From a virus: a stretch of 26,107 nucleotides of DNA. This document shows, in pieces, positions 12,460 through 20,202 of the stretch (position 1 is its first letter; every line of letters begins with the position of its first letter). The notes beneath the pieces are model-generated. The model did not search any database. It was not told the DNA's origin and saw only the letters and a list, made by a program, of their open reading frames with translations. The stretch lies in IMG/VR virus record IMGVR_UViG_3300024343_000105, positions 1 to 26,107 of that record. The stretch is one strand, 5' to 3'. The translations under genes and the position numbers were made by a program.

Positions 12460-14252
12460 ACCTGCACAACCAGTCGGCTTCATGCTTTCACGGCTGGAAG
12501 CGTGTCGTTGTCGATCAGCAGCCGCCGCACCTTGCAGGCAAGTGCGAGGACGGCACCAAGTGGGTTGTCGCTGGGCAACTCACGCCAGACACCTGGGCAG
12601 TCGATGTCTGGGTTGTTCTGGAGATGCAGGAACTGCGGTCGATCAAGTTGGAAGGCGAGAAGTGGGAGTTCACGCCAACTCCGCTGCCTCCCAACATGCT
12701 GGACTGGTTCGGTGGTCCTCCGACCATCGAGGGCGTGCCGATGGCCTGGATTGAGCACAAGCAGGACGGCGCGTCGTTGTGGGCGCACTTCCGCCAGCGC
12801 ACAGGAAGCCTGCTCGTCATCGACATGTGGGTGCGGTGGTATGCGGACCAGCCAAGCGTTGCGACGGGTGAGATCGTGGTTGCGGCCAGCAACCCAGCGG
12901 TCCCAGACGTTGAGATGACGCTGCCGTTCGATCTAACCTTTGCGTGGGGTTCTGCAACGGTCACGCTGCCAGCGCAGCGCACCGATGGAACACTGCTGCG
13001 GCAAGGCGAGATGATCGGTGATGGGCAAGCACGCTCGTTGCCGTTCGCGTTGACCTGGACCAACCGACTGCAAACGCCAGAGCAGTGGCAGCACGCCGCA
13101 GCGGTTGCCTCGATGATGGTGTTCGGGCACGGCTGCACGAACGTGTGGACCAGCGGACAACTGATCGACCGCGACCCAGCATCCATCCCGGAAACGTCGC
13201 AGCGTCACCTGCTGGACGCGATCAGCCGCGTCTACACCTACGACGCAGGCCCGCTTGGCGTGACCGCAGCGAGCACCGTGTCGGGAGCGCAGGAAGACCA
13301 GATCTACGTCGGCAAGCAGGCAGGCTACGCACAAGGCATGGCCCACGTGCAAGCCCGATACCTCACCGCACTGCGGCAGAGCCTGCGCCCTTGCCACCAC
13401 CTGGAGAAGGACGGCCAGCACCTGGACCTGTCTCAGCACCCGTCGCTGGTGTTCTGGGATGGCCGACCGCACTGGCACCACGGCGTTTCACCGGACCGAC
13501 TTGGCAAGCCACGCGCACCTTACGCGTGGGAGTTGCACAACTGGTGGGGACCAGACGTAGAGCACGCGCTTTGCCAAACGCTGTCGCTGGCTGCGCGTCT
13601 GACCGGATCGGATGCGTTGCAGTGGCAGCTTGAGCACTGGGCACGCATCTACCAGTTGCAGTGGACCTGGAAGGCGGGCCTGAGCACTTCGCAACCCTAC
13701 GCAGCCCGAGCCATCGGTTACGAAGGGCTGCTGGTCACCAACCTGCACGCGACGCTTACCAACCGCGACACGGCAGCGCAGGTGGTCAAGCACTGGACTG
13801 AGCGTCTTGGGCGCATCCTTGTCCCTGCGCTGGCTGGCAAGTGGAAGGACATCTGGGACGTGCGACAGGACGATCCGCGTCTTGGCCCAGGTCCGTGGTG
13901 GATCCCGTGGCAGCAGGGCTTGGGTTGCTACGGGCTTTGGATCGCCAGCAAGCTGGTCAATGATGCGGATGGTTTGCGCATCGCCAAGCAAGCAGCCAAC
14001 CGCGTTGTAGCAGATGCATGGTCGCTGGCAAACAACGGACGATGGGTGACCAAGGCGTCGATGAGCTGCGTCGATCTGTCGGCGGGCACTGCGGACGAGT
14101 CGTTCAACCTGTTCGGCATGAGCTTCGCCGTTTGGGTGGTGCTTCAGGACTCACCAACGCATGTCAGGGCGGCTAGCATCTGGGAGCAGTTGCAGCGCGA
14201 CACGAAAGGCGACCATCCGTGGTTGCCACCCACACCGAAGCCACCGCAATGA
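12456..14252 (+). CDS. Large protein resembling glycan-active barrel enzymes
   Basis: Predicted 598 residues. The first ~330 residues are beta-rich with many Trp (VVLEMQELRSIKLEG, DMWVRWYADQ, TGEIVVAASN), like the barrel domain of RIFT-barrel/YetA-type proteins. Residues ~350-590 look like an alpha/alpha toroid: repeated helix pairs around LHNWWGPDVEHALCQTLSLA, LQWQLEHWARIYQLQW, ARAIGYEGLLVTNLHATL, GPWWIPWQQGLGCYGLWIAS. That two-part layout is seen in polysaccharide lyases and hydrolases. I cannot point to a catalytic residue with confidence. It sits between the small helical cluster and the portal, overlapping both by four bases, an unusual place for a glycan enzyme. A virion-associated structural or depolymerase role is inferred. 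There is no signal peptide. Confidence 0.6.
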   Translation: MNLHNQSASCFHGWKRVVVDQQPPHLAGKCEDGTKWVVAGQLTPDTWAVDVWVVLEMQELRSIKLEGEKWEFTPTPLPPNMLDWFGGPPTIEGVPMAWIEHKQDGASLWAHFRQRTGSLLVIDMWVRWYADQPSVATGEIVVAASNPAVPDVEMTLPFDLTFAWGSATVTLPAQRTDGTLLRQGEMIGDGQARSLPFALTWTNRLQTPEQWQHAAAVASMMVFGHGCTNVWTSGQLIDRDPASIPETSQRHLLDAISRVYTYDAGPLGVTAASTVSGAQEDQIYVGKQAGYAQGMAHVQARYLTALRQSLRPCHHLEKDGQHLDLSQHPSLVFWDGRPHWHHGVSPDRLGKPRAPYAWELHNWWGPDVEHALCQTLSLAARLTGSDALQWQLEHWARIYQLQWTWKAGLSTSQPYAARAIGYEGLLVTNLHATLTNRDTAAQVVKHWTERLGRILVPALAGKWKDIWDVRQDDPRLGPGPWWIPWQQGLGCYGLWIASKLVNDADGLRIAKQAANRVVADAWSLANNGRWVTKASMSCVDLSAGTADESFNLFGMSFAVWVVLQDSPTHVRAASIWEQLQRDTKGDHPWLPPTPKPPQ

Positions 14253-15565
14253 CTCAAGAACTGCGCTCACGCAATCAGGCATCGCAACTCTACGTTCGCG
14301 CACTCAGCGCAGCGTGGCGCAACAACATCGAGTTGCACGACCCTTCGCTTTGGCTTCTCAAGGAGCCAGAGATGGAGGAGAAGATGCTGCGCGACGCGGA
14401 CATCGCTCACGCAGTTGGCTTCCGCCGCCACCTGATCGCTGGTCGCCAGTGGAACGTGGTGCCGCAGGTGGAAGGCAGCAAGCGAGCGGCCATGGCCGTT
14501 GGCGTGGCAACGCACCTGCTGGAACAGGTCGAGCACTTCACCCAGGCCCGCCTCAACTTGGCCCGAGCATTCTTCAGTGGAGCACGCTTTGCCCGCATCC
14601 ATGGCAAGGTCAAGACGCTCACGCTTGGCGACGGCAAGGCCCGCAAGTGGTGGGTGCCCACGCGCCTGGAGGATCTGGACAAGCGCATGTTCCGCATCAC
14701 GCCAAGCAACCAGGACGGCCAGAAGATGGTCCAGTGGAAGCAGTGGGACATGATGCGCGACGACTGGCGACCTCTGACCATCGAGGAGACGGCTCTCACG
14801 ATTCGGCACGTCTACCAGGATGACCAAGCCAGTCTTGGGCACGGTCGTGGCCTGCGCGAAGCGTTGGCTTGGTGGTGGTGGGCCAAGGAGCACGTGTTCC
14901 GAGAGTCGCTGCAAGCAGTCGAGCGGTTTGCGCAAGGCATCCTGACGGCCAAGGTGGACGGCATCCGCGACGCGGAGACGGGCATGCCCAACTCCGAGCT
15001 GATCAACTCCTGGCGAGATGTGCTGGAAGACCTGCGCAGCCGCCACGTTCTTGTTCACGACTCAGCCGACAGCATCGAGACTGTCAGCGGCAGCAGCGAA
15101 GGCTGGCAGATGCTGTCCACGATGCGCGGTGAGTTGCGCAGCACCATCTTCACGCTGGTCTTGGGAGCAAACCTGACCACCGCAGCCAGCGACGGCGGCT
15201 CCTACGCACTGGCCGAGATTCAAGAGAACTCGACCGAAGCGTTGATCCAATACGACCGCGAAACGCTGGAAGAGACGCTGACCAAGAGCTTGCTTGGTGC
15301 GATCTGGTGGAAGAACCACGCGAACATCGTGGAGCTTGGTCTGCTGAACGAGAAGCCACGCTTCAGCATCACTCAGGAGAAGAGGCAAGACCCGCAGGAG
15401 CGCATGCAGGTTGCCCAGGCCCTGAACTCGATGGGGGTCGAGTTGTCGTTGGAAGATGTGCTGGAGCAGTCGGGCTTCAAGAAGCCGCAGCCTGGGGAGA
15501 CGGTCATCCCTGCTGGTGGCTTGCAGCAGTCGATCATGCCGCAGGGAGGCTTGTCGCTGCCGTGA
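14249..15565 (+). CDS. Portal protein (DUF935, Mu gp29-like)
   Basis: Predicted 438 residues from the ATG at 14249, which overlaps the previous stop. Family features are an early MEEKMLRDADIAHAVGFRRHLIAGRQWNVVP segment (given here as a pattern rather than an exact motif), a central RHVYQDDQASLGHGRGLREALAWWWWAKEH, then AVERFAQGILTAKV, and SYALAEIQENSTEALIQYDRETLEETLTKSLL near the C-terminus. All match DUF935 portals, the ring through which DNA enters the capsid and to which terminase and tail attach. The last ~40 residues are Pro/Gly/Gln-rich and flexible. The gpF-like protein follows at once, as in Mu. Confidence 0.9.
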   Translation: MTQELRSRNQASQLYVRALSAAWRNNIELHDPSLWLLKEPEMEEKMLRDADIAHAVGFRRHLIAGRQWNVVPQVEGSKRAAMAVGVATHLLEQVEHFTQARLNLARAFFSGARFARIHGKVKTLTLGDGKARKWWVPTRLEDLDKRMFRITPSNQDGQKMVQWKQWDMMRDDWRPLTIEETALTIRHVYQDDQASLGHGRGLREALAWWWWAKEHVFRESLQAVERFAQGILTAKVDGIRDAETGMPNSELINSWRDVLEDLRSRHVLVHDSADSIETVSGSSEGWQMLSTMRGELRSTIFTLVLGANLTTAASDGGSYALAEIQENSTEALIQYDRETLEETLTKSLLGAIWWKNHANIVELGLLNEKPRFSITQEKRQDPQERMQVAQALNSMGVELSLEDVLEQSGFKKPQPGETVIPAGGLQQSIMPQGGLSLP

Positions 15566-16524
15566 GCCAGTTCACCGAGGAGCGCGTTGACCAGTTGCTG
15601 GAAAGCACCTCGGCCAAGCGTGCCGAGGACTACGCTGGCCCGTTGCTGGACCTGTTGGTGGCGACCGTGCAGAACGACCGCACAGCCATGGCAGAGTCGC
15701 GTATGCGCCTGGGCGAAGCCATGCGCCAGACCATGGCGATGGGCGAGATCCTGGGAGCGCGGCTCATGCTGCAAGACGCAGCCGATGCCTACGACCTGGA
15801 GTTCGGGTTGCGCTCCGAGCCGACCGAACGCCAGCGCATGATGCGCTTTGCCAAGTCGCAGACGGTCATCCCACGGCTGACGCTGACGGAGGCGTTGGAG
15901 GAGTTGATCAACAAGACTCCCGTGACGCTGCGCAGGGCTGCCGACCGAACTGCGCAGAAGATCGCACAGCTATACAGCGAGCGGAACATCCTGGCGTTTG
16001 CACGCGCCGCAGAAGCCAGCGTGACCAAGGAGGTCCAGCGGCTGATCGCGGAAGGCATGCGCAAGGGCATGTCCGAAGGCCAGATCGGTCGCAAGATCAG
16101 CCAGCGGGTGGACGAACTGCGCAAGCGAGGCAAGGCGTGGAGCCAAGCCTACTCTCGCATGGTCTACCGGACGAACGTCAACGCTGCGGTGACCGCTGGT
16201 CGGTTCCGCCAAGCGCAGGATCCCGACATCAAGAAGGTGGTCCCAGCGTTCCGGTTCGACGCGGTTGGCGACAGCAACACGCGCCACAACCACAGCGCAG
16301 GCGACGGAGTGATTCTGGCCGTGGACAACCCAGCGTGGGACAAGTTGGCTCCGCCGCTCGGCTACAACTGCCGCTGCCAGCTTGTGCACGTAAGCGTGCC
16401 CGAGCTTCGTGCGAAGGGTCGCATGGACCGTCGTGGCGACCTGAAGCAGTCCCGCATTCCTCCTGGGTTCCGCCCTGATCCTGGGTTCCGTCATCAAGGC
16501 AGACCTGATCTGGTGCGTCGATGA
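15562..16524 (+). CDS. Mu gpF-like head morphogenesis protein
   Basis: Predicted 320 residues from the GTG at 15562 (GTGA overlap with the portal stop). A longer frame into the portal gene was rejected. The N-terminal half is helical (ESTSAKRAEDYAGPLLDLLV, then TLTEALEELINKTPVTLRRA). The C-terminal half holds the gpF signature: SRMVYRTNVNAAVTAGRFRQ, then FDAVGDSNTRHNHSAGDGV and LAPPLGYNCRCQLVHV with a conserved N-C-R-C. These minor head proteins bind the portal and are needed for prohead assembly in Mu and SPP1 (gp7-like). The final ~30 residues are Pro/Arg/Gly-rich. Confidence 0.9.
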   Translation: MSQFTEERVDQLLESTSAKRAEDYAGPLLDLLVATVQNDRTAMAESRMRLGEAMRQTMAMGEILGARLMLQDAADAYDLEFGLRSEPTERQRMMRFAKSQTVIPRLTLTEALEELINKTPVTLRRAADRTAQKIAQLYSERNILAFARAAEASVTKEVQRLIAEGMRKGMSEGQIGRKISQRVDELRKRGKAWSQAYSRMVYRTNVNAAVTAGRFRQAQDPDIKKVVPAFRFDAVGDSNTRHNHSAGDGVILAVDNPAWDKLAPPLGYNCRCQLVHVSVPELRAKGRMDRRGDLKQSRIPPGFRPDPGFRHQGRPDLVRR

Positions 16525-16721
16525 GTGACTGGCCCGAGACCCGCCGCGACTTCTGTCGCATCGCTGCTCGCATGGGAGTGGCGCAAGTAGCCGAGCAGAT
16601 CCCTGCTGGGCGTGATACCGTCTACCGCCTACTGCGCGGTGAAACCGAGCAGCCGACCCGAGCCGTCAAGGCAGGCATCGAGCGCATCGTCAAGGAGCAC
16701 AAGCATGGCACAGGTAACTAA
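16521..16721 (+). CDS. Small helix-turn-helix protein inside the head operon
   Basis: Predicted 66 residues, overlapping gpF as ATGA and extending 17 bases into the next gene. ETRRDFCRIAARMGVAQVAE, followed by QIPAGRDTVYRLLRGETEQP, reads as a Cro/lambda-like or replication-repressor-like HTH (helix, turn with Gly/Ala, recognition helix DTVYRLLRG), then a basic helix (GIERIVKEHKH). A DNA-binding gene between gpF and a virion protein is odd. It may regulate late transcription, or bind DNA during assembly. Confidence 0.6.
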   Translation: MSDWPETRRDFCRIAARMGVAQVAEQIPAGRDTVYRLLRGETEQPTRAVKAGIERIVKEHKHGTGN

Positions 16722-17265
16722 CCTCTACGCTTCCACACCAGTGGGCCTGCGGTCCAAGTACGCTCGCCCCATCGCGGCGTTCACGCGCCCAGCGGACACG
16801 ACTGCTTACGCACAAAACGATGTCGTGTCGGACAGCAGCGCAACTGCCAAGTGCTTGATCTTCTTGGACGCAGGCGGACAAGGCGTGGTGCAGAACGCAA
16901 CCGTCGCTTTCCACGACGGTCAAAACGTGGATTTGGAGCTGTTTCTGTTCCAGAGCGAGCCGACCAACTTTGTAGACAACGCGCTGTGCAACCTTGCAAC
17001 TGGGGACCTGCGGCACTGCATCGGATCGTTCGTGTTTAACTACTTGAACCGCCGACCCGCGACTGCAACTGGAACCATCAACGTGTATCGATCCGACCTT
17101 GGGGCGACCGTGGCTGGGTCAGGATTGCAGACCGTCGATCAAGGTCTGCCGTTCAACTCCGTCAGCGGCGCGTTGTTTGGTCTGCTGGTCACGCGCACGG
17201 GCTTCACGCCAGTCGCCTCGACGCGGTTTGATCTGAGCCTTGGCATTGTGCGAGGAGACGCGTGA
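16705..17265 (+). CDS. Beta-rich virion protein, possible decoration/fibre type
   Basis: Predicted 186 residues from the ATG at 16705. A longer frame starting inside the HTH gene has poor codon use. The stretch AAFTRPADTTAYAQNDVVSD followed by alternating hydrophobic strands (ATVAFHDGQNVDLELFLFQ, then FTPVASTRFDLSLGIVRGDA at the end) is typical of small beta-sandwich proteins found in phage virions near capsid genes. Two isolated Cys are present. No enzyme motif is seen. Its place before the protease/scaffold suggests a head-associated protein; the precise role is unknown. Confidence 0.65.
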   Translation: MAQVTNLYASTPVGLRSKYARPIAAFTRPADTTAYAQNDVVSDSSATAKCLIFLDAGGQGVVQNATVAFHDGQNVDLELFLFQSEPTNFVDNALCNLATGDLRHCIGSFVFNYLNRRPATATGTINVYRSDLGATVAGSGLQTVDQGLPFNSVSGALFGLLVTRTGFTPVASTRFDLSLGIVRGDA

Positions 17266-18653
17266 TGAGCGGATTCGCAGGCTACAAGGCCACCGAAAAG
17301 GATGGCGTGCTGGTCATTCACAACGTCCCGATCTTTGTCGAGTGCCAGCGTGGCGAGCACAACTTCGACAAGAACTGGATCTCGCAGGCGGTCGCCAAGG
17401 CGATGCAGGCCGAGAAGGAGGGCTACCTTCCTCCGCTGCATGTGCGGCACCACACCGGATCGCAGGACGATGGAGTGCGCCCTGCGGGCTTCTTCCGCAT
17501 CGTCGGAACGGGCCTGATGACGTTTAAGGGTCAGCCGTCGCTGGCAGTCTACGCAGATCTGCACATCACGGACCCGAGCGTGCGGGAGGAAGTCCTGAGC
17601 AAGCGACTGCCCTACCGCTCGGTCGAGATCTTCGACGTGGACGCGCCTGCCTTGGACTCGCTGGCCCTGCTGGACCACGAAGCTCCCTACCTGGAGTTGC
17701 CGATGCTGATGGTCGCGGACATCAGCGAGAGCGAACAGCCAGTGACTGCGGCCAACGGGGTAGCGAGTGCGACTTTCTACAACCCGTGGCTGCAACGTCG
17801 CGGTGACGTGAAGCAACCCGTGGTAGCCTGCTTCCGTCGTGGCAGCAGTGCGATCCTACTGATCGAGGACGACATCAACATGAACAAGCAGAACAAGAAG
17901 CGAGCAGCGTTCGCAGCCGAAGCCGAGTCCTACCCGCAGGACCAGATGGAGGCTGTGAAGGACAAGCCCGAGGTTGGCATGGAGGACGCTGCGCCAGTGC
18001 AAGACAAGCCCGAGGAGAAGATGCAGGACGAAGGCGGCATGAACGTCGCTGCAATCTGCGATGCAATCCGCAACGGTGCTATGTCTTCCGAAGACATCGC
18101 GGCCATCCAGGCTGCGCTTGCTGAGTCGCAATCGGGCGGCTCGCCTGAAGCCGAAGACACCGAAGAGGCAGAACCCGTTCCCATGGCTGAAAGCATGAAG
18201 GCTCTCCCCGCTGGCATTGGTCAACAGATGGCTCGCATCGCTGGCGAGAACGCAGTTCTGCGTGCTCGACTGGATGAGCGTGAAGCTGCCGACCGCCGCC
18301 GCGATGATGTCACGGTTGCGCTCGCCAAGCTGGAAGGCCGTCCGTGCGGCAGCGACATCAAGGAGCGTCTGTTCGCGTTCCACAAGAAGCACGGTGCCGA
18401 AGCGTTCGGTGAATACGTTGACTCGATGGTCAACACGTTCGGTGAACTGGACGGCTTGGTGGACCACGGCGTTGCGAACTTCGCACGCACCGAGGACTTC
18501 ATTCCTCCGGTTGCGATGAAGTGGACCAAGGACGGCCCTGAAGCCGTCGAACGAGCCGCTCGCTTCGCACGCGAGTGGAAGGATCTTCGCGGTCGCGGTC
18601 TCACGCGTCAGAGCGAAGAGCGTTACATCGAACTCAACATGTCGAGGAACTGA
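17265..18653 (+). CDS. Capsid maturation protease with C-terminal scaffold
   Basis: Predicted 462 residues from the ATG at 17265 behind GGAGACG (17254-17260). A GTG at 17262 is also possible. Residues ~1-175 resemble gpI/DUF2213-type head proteases: PPLHVRHH (H59, H62/H63 as candidate catalytic histidines), GTGLMTFKGQPSLAVYADLH, then LPYRSVEIFD with S119 as candidate nucleophile, and LALLDHEAPYLELPML. Residues ~206-460 are acidic and helical, as in scaffolds that are digested after assembly. P-x-V-x-M occurs at 235-239 (KPEVGME) and 414-418 (IPPVAMK), the same short pattern as in the small proteins upstream. The context directly before the decoration and capsid genes supports this call. Confidence 0.85.
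   Translation: MSGFAGYKATEKDGVLVIHNVPIFVECQRGEHNFDKNWISQAVAKAMQAEKEGYLPPLHVRHHTGSQDDGVRPAGFFRIVGTGLMTFKGQPSLAVYADLHITDPSVREEVLSKRLPYRSVEIFDVDAPALDSLALLDHEAPYLELPMLMVADISESEQPVTAANGVASATFYNPWLQRRGDVKQPVVACFRRGSSAILLIEDDINMNKQNKKRAAFAAEAESYPQDQMEAVKDKPEVGMEDAAPVQDKPEEKMQDEGGMNVAAICDAIRNGAMSSEDIAAIQAALAESQSGGSPEAEDTEEAEPVPMAESMKALPAGIGQQMARIAGENAVLRARLDEREAADRRRDDVTVALAKLEGRPCGSDIKERLFAFHKKHGAEAFGEYVDSMVNTFGELDGLVDHGVANFARTEDFIPPVAMKWTKDGPEAVERAARFAREWKDLRGRGLTRQSEERYIELNMSRN
17880..18653 (+). CDS. Possible nested in-frame scaffold start
   Basis: An ATG at 17880 (residue 206 of the protease/scaffold) begins MNKQNKKRAAFAAEAESY, exactly where the protease part ends and the acidic scaffold begins. 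A GAGG at 17865-17868 gives a loose ribosome site. Separate scaffold production from a nested start is known in several phages (lambda C/Nu3), so this 257-residue product is plausible. The spacing is long and the evidence is positional only. Confidence 0.35.
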   Translation: MNKQNKKRAAFAAEAESYPQDQMEAVKDKPEVGMEDAAPVQDKPEEKMQDEGGMNVAAICDAIRNGAMSSEDIAAIQAALAESQSGGSPEAEDTEEAEPVPMAESMKALPAGIGQQMARIAGENAVLRARLDEREAADRRRDDVTVALAKLEGRPCGSDIKERLFAFHKKHGAEAFGEYVDSMVNTFGELDGLVDHGVANFARTEDFIPPVAMKWTKDGPEAVERAARFAREWKDLRGRGLTRQSEERYIELNMSRN

Positions 18654-18656
18654 TCC

Positions 18657-19085
18657 ATGGCAGCACTTTCCGCAGCACGTAACACGGTGAGCCGCCCGCG
18701 TGCGGGGCGCAACTCGTTCATCGTCCGCACCAGCACGACCGTCTACGCAGGCGGTCTGGTTGGCACGGATCTGGACGGCTACCTGATCCCCTACAACAAC
18801 GTCGCCACGACCCGTCCTTGCGGCATCGCGTTGGAGACGGTGGTTGGCAACGCTTCGCGTGAATGCCGCGTCAACACTGAGGGCGTGACGATCACGACCA
18901 CGGTTACGGGCGGCAGCACCATCGCAACGCTGAACTCGCTGGTGTACTGCCAGACGGACAACCCAGCGGATTGCACGACCACGGCTGCGACCTCGCAGGC
19001 CATCGGCGTGATCACTCGATACATCACGGGCACGACCAACGAGGTCACGCTCTTCTCCATGATCGAGGCGGAAGCCAAGATCTGA
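18657..19085 (+). CDS. Capsid decoration/cement-type protein
   Basis: Predicted 142 residues. The body is a run of beta strands with Gly turns: YAGGLVGTDLDGYLIPYNNVA, then GIALETVVGNASRECRVNTEGVTI, then QAIGVITRYITGTTNEVTLFS. This is the pattern of small proteins that sit on capsids next to the major capsid gene (DUF2190/gpD-like). The N-terminal ~20 residues are basic. Three Cys are spread out. It lies directly between the scaffold and capsid genes, as decoration proteins do. Family assignment is by pattern and context. Confidence 0.7.
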   Translation: MAALSAARNTVSRPRAGRNSFIVRTSTTVYAGGLVGTDLDGYLIPYNNVATTRPCGIALETVVGNASRECRVNTEGVTITTTVTGGSTIATLNSLVYCQTDNPADCTTTAATSQAIGVITRYITGTTNEVTLFSMIEAEAKI

Positions 19086-19102
19086 TCTGAGGTAACACAC
19101 AC

Positions 19103-20110
19103 ATGACCAACGTCATTGCCAGCAACGTCCTTGCGAACGGTCTGCGGACCGAGTTCGCGGACACTTACCTCGCGATCCAGAATCGACAGGCCGACTCGCG
19201 TCTGTCCATGGTGATGGATCTCGGCATCGGCGCGACCAACCGCCAGCATGAGTTCGCCTACTTTGAGGCGGCTCCGCACATGGCCTACTGGCAGCGCGGC
19301 ACTGCGATCCCGCAGGACAACTTCGGGTCGGTGCAGTTCAGCGTTCCGGTCTACACCTGGGGCCGTCGCGTCGCGTGGCACAAGGAGGACAGGAAGGACG
19401 ATCAGACGCAGTCGCTGTTCGACATGGCCCGCATGGCTGGCCAGAGCGCGGCGTTGCTGCCTGAGCGGTTCTTCTTCGACCTCCTGGCTGGCAGCACGAA
19501 CACGCTGCCTGCGATCCCGCTGGCACCAGACGGTGCTGCATTGTTCGCGGCCACGGCTGGCGGTGCGGATCGTTTCGGCGTGTCCAACGGCAACCTGCTT
19601 GGCGGCTCCGGTGTTGCGTCGGTCAGCCAGATCCTGACGGACTACTACAACGGCCTGGAGCAGTTTAAGTTGTTCCAAGACGGCAAGGGTCAGCCTTTGC
19701 TCTCCGACGAGACGGTTGACGCAGGCGTCGTCTGCATCTACCCAGCGGCGCAGCTTGAGGCGTTTGAAGAAGCGTTCCTCCAGAAGCGTCAAGGCACTGC
19801 GGTAAGCACTGGTGGCACGACGGACTACGTTGGTGCCGCGGTGACCAACATCGTGCAGGACGCAAGCCGCAACGTGACGCTCTGGGCTTCGTCCCGACTC
19901 ACGGGCAGCGACTGGTTCATGTTCCTCAAGAACCCGCCGAAGAAGGCGACGTTCATGCTCGACCGCGAAGGCGTCCAAGAGTTCTCGTCGCTGGAAGGCG
20001 ACAACAACTCGGACCGCACGCGTGACACGGGTGAGGAATACGTGCAGTGGGAGCGTCGGGCTGGTGCTGGCATCGCGCTGCCTTACGGTGCGATCCAGAT
20101 CAACAACTGA
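19103..20110 (+). CDS. Major capsid protein (Mu gpT-like)
   Basis: Predicted 335 residues, started at ATG 19103 behind GAGGTAA. The N-terminal helix is amphipathic (MTNVIASNVLANGLRTEF). The family pattern follows: HEFAYFEAAPHMAYWQRG, then VYTWGRRVAWHKEDRKDD, ALLPERFFFDLLAG, APDGAALFA, and the C-terminal TGSDWFMFLKNPPKKATFMLDREG with VQWERRAGAGIALPYGAIQI. This matches the gpT-like HK97-fold capsid proteins that accompany gpF and DUF935 portals. It is followed by the only strong intrinsic terminator of the window, as expected for the end of a highly expressed late unit. Confidence 0.9.
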   Translation: MTNVIASNVLANGLRTEFADTYLAIQNRQADSRLSMVMDLGIGATNRQHEFAYFEAAPHMAYWQRGTAIPQDNFGSVQFSVPVYTWGRRVAWHKEDRKDDQTQSLFDMARMAGQSAALLPERFFFDLLAGSTNTLPAIPLAPDGAALFAATAGGADRFGVSNGNLLGGSGVASVSQILTDYYNGLEQFKLFQDGKGQPLLSDETVDAGVVCIYPAAQLEAFEEAFLQKRQGTAVSTGGTTDYVGAAVTNIVQDASRNVTLWASSRLTGSDWFMFLKNPPKKATFMLDREGVQEFSSLEGDNNSDRTRDTGEEYVQWERRAGAGIALPYGAIQINN

Positions 20111-20139
20111 TCCCATCGCGTTCGATCTGCGATAGACTC

Positions 20140-20176
20140 AAGGCCGCGTTGCTCACGTCGAGCTGCGCGGCCTTTT
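20140..20176 (+). terminator. Intrinsic terminator after the capsid gene
   Basis: AAGGCCGCG (20140-20148) pairs perfectly with CGCGGCCTT (20166-20174), with an inner GCTC/GAGC stem in the loop. A short T-run (20173-20176) follows. It lies 30 bases after the capsid stop and before the next gene. The T-run is short, so termination may be partial, giving less transcript to the downstream tail genes. Confidence 0.75.
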
Positions 20177-20202
20177 GCATTCATGAATCGGAGATGACCC
20201 GA

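Noticed and set aside
15307-15561. N-terminal extension of the gpF-like gene into the portal gene
   Set aside because: The extension lies out of frame over the conserved portal C-terminus; the GTG at 15562 in a GTGA overlap matches the spacing habit of the operon.
17856-20116. Long antisense open frames (414 and 441 codons) opposite the scaffold, decoration and capsid genes
   Set aside because: They are shadows of well-supported sense genes. Their translations are His/Arg/Val-rich without recognisable domains.
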